DNA from: JAAZPT01 sp964544955 | GTDB lineage: Bacteria > Bacillota > Clostridia > Christensenellales > Aristaeellaceae | Direction: 5' to 3' | DNA length: 64,000 nt | NCBI GenBank assembly: GCA_964544955.1 | Contig: CAZJEB010000007.1 | Location: forward strand, 1 to 64,000 | Shown here: one piece after another, positions 1-8,318 of the stretch | How the letters are laid out: each line of letters starts with the position of its first letter | How positions within the stretch are numbered: the stretch's first letter is position 1 | Translations under genes and position numbers: made by a program | Notes under the pieces: model-generated | The model's database searches: none | The model's input: only the letters and a program-made list of their open reading frames with translations | What the model was told of the DNA's origin: nothing

Positions 1-29
1 AAAGAAGCCTATTATAGGCTTCTTTTTTA
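1..29. terminator. Bidirectional intrinsic terminator downstream of ric
   Basis: Positions 1-11 and 15-25 are perfect 11-bp inverted arms around a 3-nt loop, followed on the + strand by a T run (23-29). It lies just past the ric stop codon, so it can end ric transcription on the - strand and any + strand gene left of the window. Confidence 0.8.
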
Positions 30-30
30 T

Positions 31-675
31 TTATCTTTCAAACAATACAGAGTTTTCAAGGAATACGTGAAGGTGAATATCGTCAACTAGGTCATGAAGT
101 TTTTTAAAAGCATGTACATATGTATTACAAGCATCAGCTGGTGGTGTAAATTCATTTGTAAGCTCTTGAAGTTCCCTTAACATTTCACCTACTGCATCAT
201 GATCATCCCTTAAGTGTTGCCAATCAACTTCACCATTCATAGCTTTTGGAAAATCAATTTGTTCTTCCTGTGCAAAGTGAGGTGCAAGCTCGCCTTTCAT
301 TTTTAAAAACAATTGGTATATTTTTGTTAATGAGTCCCCATGAGTTTCATAGTGAACATAAAGTATTTTGGCTAATAATCTGTCAACTTCTTCCAATAAT
401 GCTTCTTCATCCCTATGGTGATGATTAACAATATATCTCATTAAATCATTTTTACCAAGGTCTAGAGCAAGCCTCCAGTCGTTTACGTCACCTTTAGTTT
501 CATAGTTGTTAAGTTTTTCAACAAATTCATCAACGTTTAAACCTTGCCTTGCAACAGCATCTTCTAAAACTTCCCATCCACCACAGCAGAAGTCTATATT
601 ATTTTCACTTAAAATTTCAACGATATTAGGCCTTTCTTTTACAGCTTGCTCAATTTTCATAGATTTTATAATCAT
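31..675 (-). CDS. ric: Iron-sulfur cluster repair di-iron protein (RIC/ScdA/YtfE family)
   Basis: A predicted cytoplasmic 214-residue protein that repairs iron-sulfur clusters damaged by nitric oxide or oxidants (family knowledge). The N-terminal ScdA_N/DUF542 domain carries Cys30-Cys31-Gly-Gly. The rest is a hemerythrin-like four-helix domain with candidate di-iron ligands in HHHRDEE (about 85-91), YVHYETHG, PHFAQEE, RDDHDAVG and the C-terminal IHLHVFLEN. The longest frame begins at a TTG at 693, but an AAAGGTGG ribosome site lies inside those first codons, so the ATG at 675 is taken. It is preceded by an Fnr-type regulator gene and a perfect Fnr operator, which implies induction under anaerobic or nitrosative conditions. 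Length and motifs are normal for the family. Confidence 0.93.
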   Translation of the reverse strand: MIIKSMKIEQAVKERPNIVEILSENNIDFCCGGWEVLEDAVARQGLNVDEFVEKLNNYETKGDVNDWRLALDLGKNDLMRYIVNHHHRDEEALLEEVDRLLAKILYVHYETHGDSLTKIYQLFLKMKGELAPHFAQEEQIDFPKAMNGEVDWQHLRDDHDAVGEMLRELQELTNEFTPPADACNTYVHAFKKLHDLVDDIHLHVFLENSVLFER

Positions 676-740
676 AATTTTTCCACCTTTCAAAATGTAT
701 ACTTAATTAATTATTATGGTTAGTTTATTTCCCCTTACCA

Positions 741-789
741 TGATTTAATTATATATAAATTTAAAAATATAAACATTGATTTAAATCAA
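741..789 (-). promoter_or_regulatory. Predicted Fnr-activated promoter of ric (class II geometry)
   Basis: A perfect TTGAT-N4-ATCAA palindrome occupies 776-789, overlapping the stop codon of the regulator gene. On the - strand a perfect TATAAT lies at 753-748, giving a start near 741. The operator centre (782.5) is then about 41.5 bp upstream, the classical position for class II activation by Fnr/Crp proteins. No good -35 hexamer is present, as expected for such a promoter. Confidence 0.75.
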
Positions 790-1466
790 CTTTCAAAAAA
801 GATTTTTTCTAACTCTGCAATATTTACTATTTTTATCTTCTTGTGCCCCACCCTTTGAATTAGCCCAGAATTTTCAAGTTCTTTAAACTTACGGCTTACT
901 GTTTCTTTCCTTAAGTTAATAACCCCTGCTATATCATCCAGGCTTAAGTGTATATCGTTTGCTTTAATTAAATTGCTTTGAAATAGTAAAAAGCCTGAAA
1001 TTCTTCTTAATGCGTCAGACTCCATCATTAACCTTAGTTTGTTGTTTACAGCATAAAGTTCGTTTGATAAGTTTAATATTATTTTTTGAGCAAACAAAGA
1101 ATCTTCTTTTGCTTTTTGAAACAAAATACCAGTACCTATTTTACAAAACTTTGTAGGTGTAATAGTTTCAACATTATAATCAAAAACTGTATTTTTTAAT
1201 AAATATTCTTCACCTATAATATTAGAATCAACTTTAATGTTATATATATACTCTTTACCGTCTGCATCAAAGCTTGTTAATTTAACCTTGCCTTCACGAA
1301 TAATTAAAATAAAATCAGCTTTATCATTTTCATGAACAACAAATTCCCCTGCACCTAATTCAAAATGATCTGCAGTATGAGCAATTTTATGTTGTTCGTT
1401 TATATCAAGCTCTTTAAAAAGAGTAATTTTAGAAGTGCATAGACATTTATTGCACATTGTACCCAT
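786..1466 (-). CDS. Crp/Fnr-family transcriptional regulator, probable Fe-S sensor
   Basis: A 226-residue cytoplasmic regulator with an N-terminal cyclic-nucleotide-binding fold (about 15-140) and a C-terminal winged helix-turn-helix. The recognition region reads LDDIAGVINLRKETVSRKFKELE (about 177-199). Cysteines at 5, 8 and 10, plus Cys108 in the context KFCKIG, match the arrangement in E. coli FNR, where three N-terminal cysteines and Cys122 bind a [4Fe-4S] cluster. The N-terminal spacing here (CX2CX1C) is tighter. The ATG at 1466 has AGGTGA 4 nt upstream. The gene reads into ric, with the Fnr operator between them. An oxygen or NO sensor is the best guess; heme sensing cannot be excluded. 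Confidence 0.85.
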   Translation of the reverse strand: MGTMCNKCLCTSKITLFKELDINEQHKIAHTADHFELGAGEFVVHENDKADFILIIREGKVKLTSFDADGKEYIYNIKVDSNIIGEEYLLKNTVFDYNVETITPTKFCKIGTGILFQKAKEDSLFAQKIILNLSNELYAVNNKLRLMMESDALRRISGFLLFQSNLIKANDIHLSLDDIAGVINLRKETVSRKFKELENSGLIQRVGHKKIKIVNIAELEKIFFES

Positions 1467-1520
1467 ATATTCACCTACTTATAAAAATATGTACAAGTAT
1501 AACATATTTTACTGAATATA

Positions 1521-1560
1521 AAAATAAAACAACTTGTAGCTTTACAAGTTGTTTTATTTT
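1521..1560. terminator. Perfect 18-bp inverted repeat, bidirectional terminator
   Basis: Arms 1521-1538 and 1543-1560 are perfectly complementary around the loop GCTT, with A/T runs at both ends. It separates the ynzC transcript from the Fnr-type regulator gene, both on the - strand. Confidence 0.85.
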
Positions 1561-1561
1561 A

Positions 1562-1768
1562 TTAATTTTCTTTCTTTTTTAAAGGGTGAATGCTTCCATC
1601 CTCTTCTTTTATCATAACATTATCTAATGTTGCCCTTAAACTTTGCCTATACTCTTCAATATATTGTTTTCTTAATTTAGCTTGCTCGGCTTTTTCTTCC
1701 TCATTTAATCCTTCAGCTCTTTGTTTTTTAGCTAATTCATTTATTCTTGCTACATCTTCTTTATTCAT
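1562..1768 (-). CDS. DUF896/YnzC family small protein
   Basis: A 68-residue charged helical protein matching the YnzC/UPF0291 family: N-terminal NKEDVARINELAKKQ, a Glu/Lys-rich turn, then LRKQYIEEYRQSLRATLDN. Members fold as a two-helix hairpin. In Bacillus a relative sits in an SOS-regulated operon, but the molecular role is unknown. It starts at an ATG behind GGAG, 10 nt after the stop of the upstream lipoprotein gene, so the two are probably co-transcribed. No LexA-type operator was noticed here. Confidence 0.85.
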   Translation of the reverse strand: MNKEDVARINELAKKQRAEGLNEEEKAEQAKLRKQYIEEYRQSLRATLDNVMIKEEDGSIHPLKKKEN

Positions 1769-1778
1769 AATATCTCCA

Positions 1779-3698
1779 TTAATTTATCGGTTTTTTTACA
1801 GCTCTATCACTATATAAAACACTTTGAGTTCCTGCACCTGCAACACCATCAGCAGTTAAACCGTTATAGTTTTGGAAGGTCATAATAGCAGCTTGGGTAG
1901 AATGATCATACTCACCACTAATAGGCTCAACCATGTAACCCAAATCTACCAATCTACCTTGTAGTTGTATAACTGCATCCGTTCTACTACCCAATTGTAA
2001 TGTTTCATAATTTACTGTTGTTAGGCCAGCTGGTTTTGCAAAGCTGGAATAAAGCAACTGAAGTGTACCTGTACCAGCAACACCATCTACAGATATTCCA
2101 TTATTTTGTTGGAATTCCTTAACAGCTCCATAAGTATTTTGGTCAAATATTCCATTTACTTTACCTTGGTAATAGCCCAACTCATAAAGTGCATATTGCA
2201 TATTATAAACATCTGTTCCCTCTTTATAAAGTTCAAGCTTATTATAACTACCACTAACACTTATATTTCCGAACAACAACCTTTGCATTGTAGGGCCTGC
2301 AACACCATCTGGTGTAAGCCTGTTTGTATTTTGAAAAGCCCTAACGGCATCAACTGTTCCGCTGCCGTAATTACCATCAACATTGCCCCTATAATAGCCA
2401 AGCTCCATCAGTTTTTGCTGGAGGTTTGAAACTGAGGAGCTTGAAGTGCCTTGAGCTAAAGTTGTATATCCTGTACCTGATGCCACCGATGTGTTTTGGT
2501 ATTGTGTGCTTTGGTTTGTTGTAACAGTGTTGCCTAAATTAGGAACATAGCTTGACCCAGCTGGTAAAGCACTATCTGAAAACATTTTATTTAAAGTACC
2601 AGATCCTGCAACACCGTCTTGTGTTAATCCATGAGCCGCTTGGAAAGCCATTACAGCTGCTTTTGTTGATGGTCCATAGCTACCGTCAGCACTTCCGTTA
2701 AGGTAACCTAGTTTAATTAATTGTTTTTGTATTGCACTTACTGCGTTACCTTCATCGCCTTCCCTAAAGGAAGACCCTGATTTTGCAATTGCAGCAACAG
2801 GAGAACTCGCTTTTTTAGCATTTGATGAGAACAAGGATTTTTGAGTTTCAGGCCCTGCTATTCCATCTGAATATGGTTGTGATACCTTTTGGAATGCAAT
2901 AACTGCTTTTTCTGTAGCTTCACCATATTCACCATCCGCAGTTCCAGCTAAATAACCAAGGTCAATTAGTCTGTTTTGAATTAAACGAACATCTGCTCCT
3001 GATGTACCTAATTTTAGGTACCTTGCGTTTGAAACATCTGGTGTTCTTGTAGGTGAAGGAGTTCTTGTAGCTGTTGGCTTCCTTGTTGTTGTAGTGGTTG
3101 TGGTTGTACTTGTATTTGCATCTGATGCTTTTACTGCGCGAGTACTATATACTGCAGCTAATGTTGCTTTACCCGCAACACCATCTGAAACTAGTTTGTT
3201 AGCTGCTTGGAAAGCTTTAACAGCATTTGTTGTACCACTACCGTAAGCACCATCAACACTACCATTATAATAGCCAAGTTCTTTTAGGCGTTGTTGTAAT
3301 TCTTTTACTTCCTGGCCCTTGCTGCCGCTTTTTAAAGACCCAGAAGATGTTTCAGGGGTAACAATTGGTTTTTGTGTTGGTGTTGCAGTTATAGTAATAA
3401 TCCCAGGGTCTGTTACTTGTACATCTGTTCCATCCGTTGTAACAGGGTTAAATACCGACCAGTCTATTGTACTGCTACCAGTTGTAGTTTCCTGAGGTAC
3501 AGAAGTTACAACTGGTTCCGTGGTTGGTGTTGGTGATGGTGTAACAATATTTTGGAACGGAACATTATCACTACCAACAGTTAAATCATCACTAGTTGTT
3601 TTATCTGGCTCAACATAACAGCCGCTTAACACTAAAGCGGAAAGTATTAGCATTAAAATTAATGTTATTATTTTTTTATTTTTTTTGAAATTGTACAT
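1779..3698 (-). CDS. Lipoprotein with six peptidoglycan-binding (PG_binding_1) repeats
   Basis: A 639-residue secreted protein. The N-terminus has a lysine-rich stretch, a hydrophobic core and a lipobox ending LVLSGC (about 20-25), so it should be lipid-anchored outside the membrane. A Thr/Pro/Val-rich linker follows. Then come six copies of a 60-70 residue module with the pattern LQxxLxxLGYYxGxxDGxYGxxTxxAVxxFQ...DGVAGxxT, typical of PG_binding_1. A second Thr/Arg/Pro linker separates repeats 1 and 2. No hydrolase, amidase or transpeptidase domain is visible, so it probably binds or spaces the cell wall. The longest frame begins at 3728, but GGAGGT 7 nt before the ATG at 3698 defines the start. 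It is divergent from lon and followed by ynzC. Confidence 0.88.
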   Translation of the reverse strand: MYNFKKNKKIITLILMLILSALVLSGCYVEPDKTTSDDLTVGSDNVPFQNIVTPSPTPTTEPVVTSVPQETTTGSSTIDWSVFNPVTTDGTDVQVTDPGIITITATPTQKPIVTPETSSGSLKSGSKGQEVKELQQRLKELGYYNGSVDGAYGSGTTNAVKAFQAANKLVSDGVAGKATLAAVYSTRAVKASDANTSTTTTTTTTRKPTATRTPSPTRTPDVSNARYLKLGTSGADVRLIQNRLIDLGYLAGTADGEYGEATEKAVIAFQKVSQPYSDGIAGPETQKSLFSSNAKKASSPVAAIAKSGSSFREGDEGNAVSAIQKQLIKLGYLNGSADGSYGPSTKAAVMAFQAAHGLTQDGVAGSGTLNKMFSDSALPAGSSYVPNLGNTVTTNQSTQYQNTSVASGTGYTTLAQGTSSSSVSNLQQKLMELGYYRGNVDGNYGSGTVDAVRAFQNTNRLTPDGVAGPTMQRLLFGNISVSGSYNKLELYKEGTDVYNMQYALYELGYYQGKVNGIFDQNTYGAVKEFQQNNGISVDGVAGTGTLQLLYSSFAKPAGLTTVNYETLQLGSRTDAVIQLQGRLVDLGYMVEPISGEYDHSTQAAIMTFQNYNGLTADGVAGAGTQSVLYSDRAVKKPIN

Positions 3699-3765
3699 GG
3701 CAGCTACCTCCATAATATATATAAACATAAATTGTTAAAATTAAATTATAAAATTTCACAGTACA

Positions 3766-3794
3766 AGAATAACATAAACAGCTTAAATAGTCAA
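3766..3794 (-). promoter_or_regulatory. Predicted promoter of the PG-binding lipoprotein gene
   Basis: On the - strand TTGACT (3794-3789) and TATTCT (3771-3766) are separated by 17 nt, with TGT directly before the -10 hexamer (extended -10). The leader would be about 60 nt. Confidence 0.5.
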
Positions 3795-3873
3795 TAAATT
3801 AGATAGTTATTCCTTGCATATATTTTAATTTTATTTCATATTTATTACGTTATTATTCCATTTACAAAGAAGC

Positions 3874-3902
3874 TTGCAAAGGTTTTAAAACCTATATATA
3901 AT
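3874..3902 (+). promoter_or_regulatory. Predicted lon promoter with a palindromic spacer
   Basis: TTGCAA (3874-3879), a 17-nt spacer and a perfect TATAAT (3897-3902). The spacer contains the perfect 14-bp palindrome AGGTTTTAAAACCT (3880-3893), which could be an operator. No CtsR or CIRCE element was seen near lon. Confidence 0.65.
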
Positions 3903-3936
3903 TAAAGCATTAGTTTTTACTAATTTGGAGGTATAA

Positions 3937-6297
3937 ATGGAAATTTTTGATGAAAATAACAATTATGAATATACAGAAACTGGCGATATAATTCGCATTC
4001 CTGTACTTGCATTAAAAGGCATGAATATATTCCCTGGAACATCTTTACATTTTGATGTTCAAAGAAAATATAGTAAAAAATCCCTTGAGTTGGCTATGAA
4101 ATCAGATAAAACAATTTTATTAGCTATGCAAAAAGGTATGGAAGATAACCCTGGAATTAATGATATTAATCTAGTAGGAACAATTTGTAAAATAAAACAA
4201 GTTTTAGAGTTGCCTGGTGATATTGTTAGGGTTCTTGTTGTTGGTGAAAGCAGAGCAAGAATGCTAAATATAAAGGAAGAAAGCTCTTATTTTGAAGCCG
4301 AGGCTTTAGTAATAAAAGATGATACTACAACTCAAAAACTAATGATTCAAGCCTTAATAAAGTCTGTAAAATCTGCTTTTAAAGATTATTCTGAAAACAC
4401 CAGAAACATTGGCCCTGAGCTTATTTCTAGCATAAACGTAATGAATGATCCCATTAAGCTTACCGACACTATATCAAGCAACTGTATAGAAAACTTGGAT
4501 GATAGGCAAGAACTGCTTGAAAAAGTACCCCTTGTAAAAAGGATGGAATTGTTATATGGCTTATTAGTAAAGCAAGTTGATATATTAAAGTTGGAAAAAA
4601 GAATACAGGCTAGAGTTAAAGCTCAGGTTGAGAAAAATCAAAGAGATTTTTATTTAAATGAGCAAATAAAATCAATACAAGAAGAGCTTGGTAATACAAA
4701 TGCTGCAGATATTGATGTTATGAAAAAGAAACTTGCAGAACTACCTATTAATGACGAAGCAAAGGAAAAGGTAGAACAGGAAATAAATAGATATAGCCAT
4801 ATGATGCAAGGTTCTCCTGAGCTTGTAGTAAGCAGAACCTATATAGAGTATATATTAGATTTGCCTTGGGGAAAGTTCACTGAAGACGAATTGGATTTGA
4901 ACCACGCCAGAAAAATTCTTGATGCAAATCACTACGGTTTGGAGAAAGTAAAGGAAAGAATAATAGAGTTTATTGCTGTTTTGCACCAAAAGAAAAATAT
5001 GCGCGGACCAATATTATGTTTTGTTGGCCCTCCAGGTGTGGGAAAAACAAGCGTTGTTAGAGCAATTGCTGAAGCTTTAGGCCGTAAATTTATACAAATG
5101 AGTTTGGGTGGCGTAAGAGATGAAGCGGAAATACGCGGGCATAGAAGAACATATGTATCTGCTATTCCTGGAAGAATTATAGCGGGAATAAAGCAATCTG
5201 GCACAATGAACCCATTATTCTTGTTTGATGAAATTGATAAAATGTCATCTGACTTTAGGGGTGACCCCGCATCCGCCATGTTAGAAGTGTTAGATAGCGA
5301 GCAAAACAATGCTTTCCGTGACCATTATTTAGAAATTCCTTTTGATTTAAGTAATGTTATGTTTATAACAACAGCAAACTCAATCGATAGTATTCCCCCT
5401 GCCTTATTAGACCGTTTAGAAATAATTGAAGTTTCAAGTTACACAATGGAAGAAAAACTTCAAATATCAAAAAAACACTTGTTGCCAAAACAAATAAAAG
5501 AACACGGATTAACAGGCAAGGCAGTAAGAATAAGTGATAAAATTTTTAATGATATTATTGAACATTACACAAGAGAATCTGGTGTAAGACAATTAGAACG
5601 TATAATTGCTAAAATTGTTAGAAAATCTATTGTTGATATGCATAGCGAAGCTAACTTAAGCTACATTACGATGAACAAACAAAAATTAAACGACTATTTG
5701 GGTTCATATAGATTTTTAAGTGAAGCTATTGAGAAAGAACCCAAGGTTGGTATTGTTAACGGTTTAGCATATACAGCCTATGGTGGAGTTGTTTTAGCCG
5801 TAGAATGTATAACATTAAAAGGCAACGGAAAAATTCATTTAACAGGCAAACTTGGTGATGTTATGAAAGAAAGTGCTGATGCAGCATTATCATGGGTAAG
5901 AGCTCATTATAATGAATTCGGGCTTGATGAAGACTTTTTCCAAAATACAGATATACACATTCACGTACCAGAAGGTGCAGTACCTAAAGACGGCCCATCC
6001 GCAGGCGTAACAATGGCAATTGCAATGATATCTGCATTAACAAATAAAAAAGTTAGGCAAGATATTGCCATGACAGGTGAAATTACTTTACGCGGTAATG
6101 TATTGCCAATTGGCGGTGTAAAAGAAAAATTGTTTGCAGCATATAGGAATAACATATATAATATATTTATACCAGCAGAAAACATGAAAGATCTTGAAGA
6201 ATTACCTAAAGACATTCTAAATGAATTGAATATAACATCAGTTAAAAACATCAAGGATATTATTAAAGAAGTATTCTTAGATGTGAAAGGGAAATAA
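3937..6297 (+). CDS. lon: ATP-dependent protease Lon (endopeptidase La)
   Basis: A cytosolic AAA+ serine protease of 786 residues, the usual length, that degrades misfolded and regulatory proteins. The order is an N-terminal substrate-binding LON domain (about 15-210), a helical linker, the AAA+ module with Walker A GPPGVGKT (about 366-373) and Walker B LFLFDEIDK, then the protease domain. The catalytic dyad is Ser688 in KDGPSAGVT and Lys729 in IGGVKEK. The ATG follows GGAGGT by 5 nt. The stop codon overlaps the engB start by one base (TAATG), so the two are translationally coupled. It is transcribed from a strong-looking promoter at 3874-3902. Confidence 0.98.
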   Translation: MEIFDENNNYEYTETGDIIRIPVLALKGMNIFPGTSLHFDVQRKYSKKSLELAMKSDKTILLAMQKGMEDNPGINDINLVGTICKIKQVLELPGDIVRVLVVGESRARMLNIKEESSYFEAEALVIKDDTTTQKLMIQALIKSVKSAFKDYSENTRNIGPELISSINVMNDPIKLTDTISSNCIENLDDRQELLEKVPLVKRMELLYGLLVKQVDILKLEKRIQARVKAQVEKNQRDFYLNEQIKSIQEELGNTNAADIDVMKKKLAELPINDEAKEKVEQEINRYSHMMQGSPELVVSRTYIEYILDLPWGKFTEDELDLNHARKILDANHYGLEKVKERIIEFIAVLHQKKNMRGPILCFVGPPGVGKTSVVRAIAEALGRKFIQMSLGGVRDEAEIRGHRRTYVSAIPGRIIAGIKQSGTMNPLFLFDEIDKMSSDFRGDPASAMLEVLDSEQNNAFRDHYLEIPFDLSNVMFITTANSIDSIPPALLDRLEIIEVSSYTMEEKLQISKKHLLPKQIKEHGLTGKAVRISDKIFNDIIEHYTRESGVRQLERIIAKIVRKSIVDMHSEANLSYITMNKQKLNDYLGSYRFLSEAIEKEPKVGIVNGLAYTAYGGVVLAVECITLKGNGKIHLTGKLGDVMKESADAALSWVRAHYNEFGLDEDFFQNTDIHIHVPEGAVPKDGPSAGVTMAIAMISALTNKKVRQDIAMTGEITLRGNVLPIGGVKEKLFAAYRNNIYNIFIPAENMKDLEELPKDILNELNITSVKNIKDIIKEVFLDVKGK

Positions 6298-6905
6298 TGA
6301 TTATTAAAGGTGCAAGTTTTATAACAAGCATGGCAGAATATTCAAACTTTAATGGAATAGGCCTTAAACAAATAGCAGTTATTGGTAAAAGTAATGTGGG
6401 AAAAAGCACATTAATAAATACTTTATGCAACCAAAACAAGCTTTGTAAAACAAGTGGAACCCCTGGAAAAACAAGGTTAATAAATATATTTAATATAGAC
6501 GTTGCTAAAGATGATAAAAAAAGTGCCTTTCATTTAGTTGACTTGCCTGGTTATGGATATGCAAAGGTAAGCAATACCGAAAAATTACGTTGGGGTAATA
6601 TGATGGATGATTATTTTCATAAATCTGAACAACTTTGCCTTGTTTTACATTTGGTTGACATTAGGCACGACCCAACAAATGATGATATTATAATGAGCAA
6701 CTTTTTAAGAAACGTAGGTATAGATTTTAAAGTTGTAGCTACAAAAGCCGATAAAATATCTAAAGGCGCTAGAATGAAACATATTGCCCCTATTTGCAGG
6801 GCTTTAAATGTTCAACCTTGGGAAATTGTAGTAACATCATCAGTAAATAAAGATGGTAAAGGAGCGATATTAGAAGATATATCCAAATATATATTTAATG
6901 AATAA
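6297..6905 (+). CDS. engB: Ribosome biogenesis GTPase EngB/YsxC
   Basis: A 202-residue TrmE-Era-EngA-EngB-Septin family GTPase needed for 50S subunit assembly. Visible motifs: G1 GKSNVGKST (about 31-39), the switch segment TPGKTRLIN, G3 DLPGYGYA, G4 TKADK and G5 TSS. It overlaps lon by one nucleotide. The lon-engB order is common in Firmicutes and supports the assignment. Confidence 0.96.
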   Translation: MIIKGASFITSMAEYSNFNGIGLKQIAVIGKSNVGKSTLINTLCNQNKLCKTSGTPGKTRLINIFNIDVAKDDKKSAFHLVDLPGYGYAKVSNTEKLRWGNMMDDYFHKSEQLCLVLHLVDIRHDPTNDDIIMSNFLRNVGIDFKVVATKADKISKGARMKHIAPICRALNVQPWEIVVTSSVNKDGKGAILEDISKYIFNE

Positions 6906-6919
6906 ACTGGAGGTTGACC

Positions 6920-8038
6920 ATGTTAGTTAAAAGATTAGAGAAAAACAAACAAGATATACATGATTTTGTTAAATTCCCATTTTCAATATACGAGGACAAC
7001 CCCAATTGGGTTCCTCCAGTTATTGATGATGAAGTTGAACATTTGTTAGATGAGAATAGCTTAGAAAACAAAAATGAATTTGCTTACTTTATGGTATATG
7101 ACGGAAAAATTGCTAGAGCAAGAATTGCCGCAGGTATAGACAAATCATTTAACGAAAAAAACAAAACAAAAAGGGGCTATATTTCATATTATGAATGCGC
7201 AGAAAACCCCGTAGCAAGTAAAGAAGCCCTTGATGCTGCAATAGCATATTTGAAAACTTTAGGCATACTTGAAGTTGTTGCAACTAAATCAACAACTTTC
7301 TCGAACTTTGGAAAAGGCATATTAGTGAACGGCTTTGATGATAGTACAAAACTTATTAGACCTTATAATCATCCCTATTATGAGGAATACTTAAAAAGCT
7401 ATGGTTTTAAACCTTATAAACACCACGATACATACTGGATAAAAGCAAATAATTTTCCGCTTGATGAATTTACAGCACTATCCGAAAAAGCTATGTTAAG
7501 GTTTAAATTTAGAACAGAAATTGTTCCTTTATTTAAAAATACAATTCCTCAACTTGCTGAAAGAATAATATCTGTTATACACCAATCTTACAATGCAGAT
7601 TGGGAAACATCTCAACCTTCTGCTGACGACATAATTAGAGAGCTAAAATGTATATATAAGTTTGCTAAAAATAATTATATAGTAATAGCATATTCTGACG
7701 AAAGACCTATTGGTGCCTTTGTAGGCTATTCTGACTTTAATAAAAATTTAAAAAAATACAACGGCAAATTATTCCCCAAATATTATTTAGATAAATTTTT
7801 AAACACTGAAACACCTAATATATCCCACAGTAGTATGATATTTGTTGTTCCTGATTTCCAGCATAAAGCTGTTGACGTAGCAATGATGTGTGAAGCTTTT
7901 AGAAAGCTAAAAAATGATGGTATAGAATTAATTGAAGCAACAACAATACCATCATCAAACAAACAGTTTGTATCCACTATAAAGCGTTTAGGTGGTATTA
8001 ATACCAGGTCTTACGGTCAATTTTTAATGGAAATATAA
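6920..8038 (+). CDS. GNAT-family N-acetyltransferase-like protein
   Basis: A 372-residue predicted cytosolic protein resembling the YghO-like group of GNAT proteins. Recognisable segments are the N-terminal FPFSIYEDNPNWVPP, GYISYYECAENPVASKEALDAA, and PYNHPYYEEYLKSYGFKPY. The C-terminal half (about 200-372) carries another GNAT-like fold. The substrate is unknown. The start is the ATG at 6920 behind TGGAGGT; the frame also opens at a TTG six bases earlier. It lies 14 nt after engB and probably shares the lon transcript. The next gene has its own promoter at 8047. Confidence 0.6.
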   Translation: MLVKRLEKNKQDIHDFVKFPFSIYEDNPNWVPPVIDDEVEHLLDENSLENKNEFAYFMVYDGKIARARIAAGIDKSFNEKNKTKRGYISYYECAENPVASKEALDAAIAYLKTLGILEVVATKSTTFSNFGKGILVNGFDDSTKLIRPYNHPYYEEYLKSYGFKPYKHHDTYWIKANNFPLDEFTALSEKAMLRFKFRTEIVPLFKNTIPQLAERIISVIHQSYNADWETSQPSADDIIRELKCIYKFAKNNYIVIAYSDERPIGAFVGYSDFNKNLKKYNGKLFPKYYLDKFLNTETPNISHSSMIFVVPDFQHKAVDVAMMCEAFRKLKNDGIELIEATTIPSSNKQFVSTIKRLGGINTRSYGQFLMEI

Positions 8039-8046
8039 TGTAGTTA

Positions 8047-8075
8047 TTGCAAAATACACTTATAAGTGTTATAAT
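8047..8075 (+). promoter_or_regulatory. Predicted promoter of the T-box-pheST transcript
   Basis: TTGCAA (8047-8052), 17-nt spacer, TATAAT (8070-8075) with TGT before it (extended -10). The spacer contains the perfect 14-bp palindrome ACACTTATAAGTGT (8056-8069). Confidence 0.75.
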
Positions 8076-8081
8076 TCCATT

Positions 8082-8298
8082 TGTTGCAATGATTAGGAAC
8101 GTGCTTAACAATATAGCATTTAAGAGAAAATGGTACTTGGTGTAAGCCATTATGTTAGTAGTTAAGGAATTCCCCTATGAGCAGTTTATCCGAAATTAGT
8201 AAGATAAACCGGATTTATCTCCGTTATTGATAGATAAACACTATTTTGGGTGGTATTACGAATTTTTAAGTTTCGTCCCTTTAGGATGAAACTTTTTT
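8082..8298 (+). ncRNA. T-box leader (tRNA-Phe-sensing) upstream of pheS
   Basis: A leader between the promoter at 8047-8075 and pheS. A Stem I region ends in a GGTG-type terminal loop (around 8139-8142). A TTC (Phe) codon at 8170-8172 inside GGAATTCC is a suitable specifier. The T-box motif TGGGTGGTATTACG lies at 8247-8260, slightly different from the usual TGGNACCGCG. The terminator hairpin has arms 8268-8278 and 8284-8294, followed by a T run. T-box leaders let uncharged tRNA stabilise an antiterminator, here raising PheRS when tRNA-Phe is uncharged. Stem boundaries are approximate. Confidence 0.88.
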
Positions 8299-8318
8299 AT
8301 TTAATTCAGGAGGTTAAA

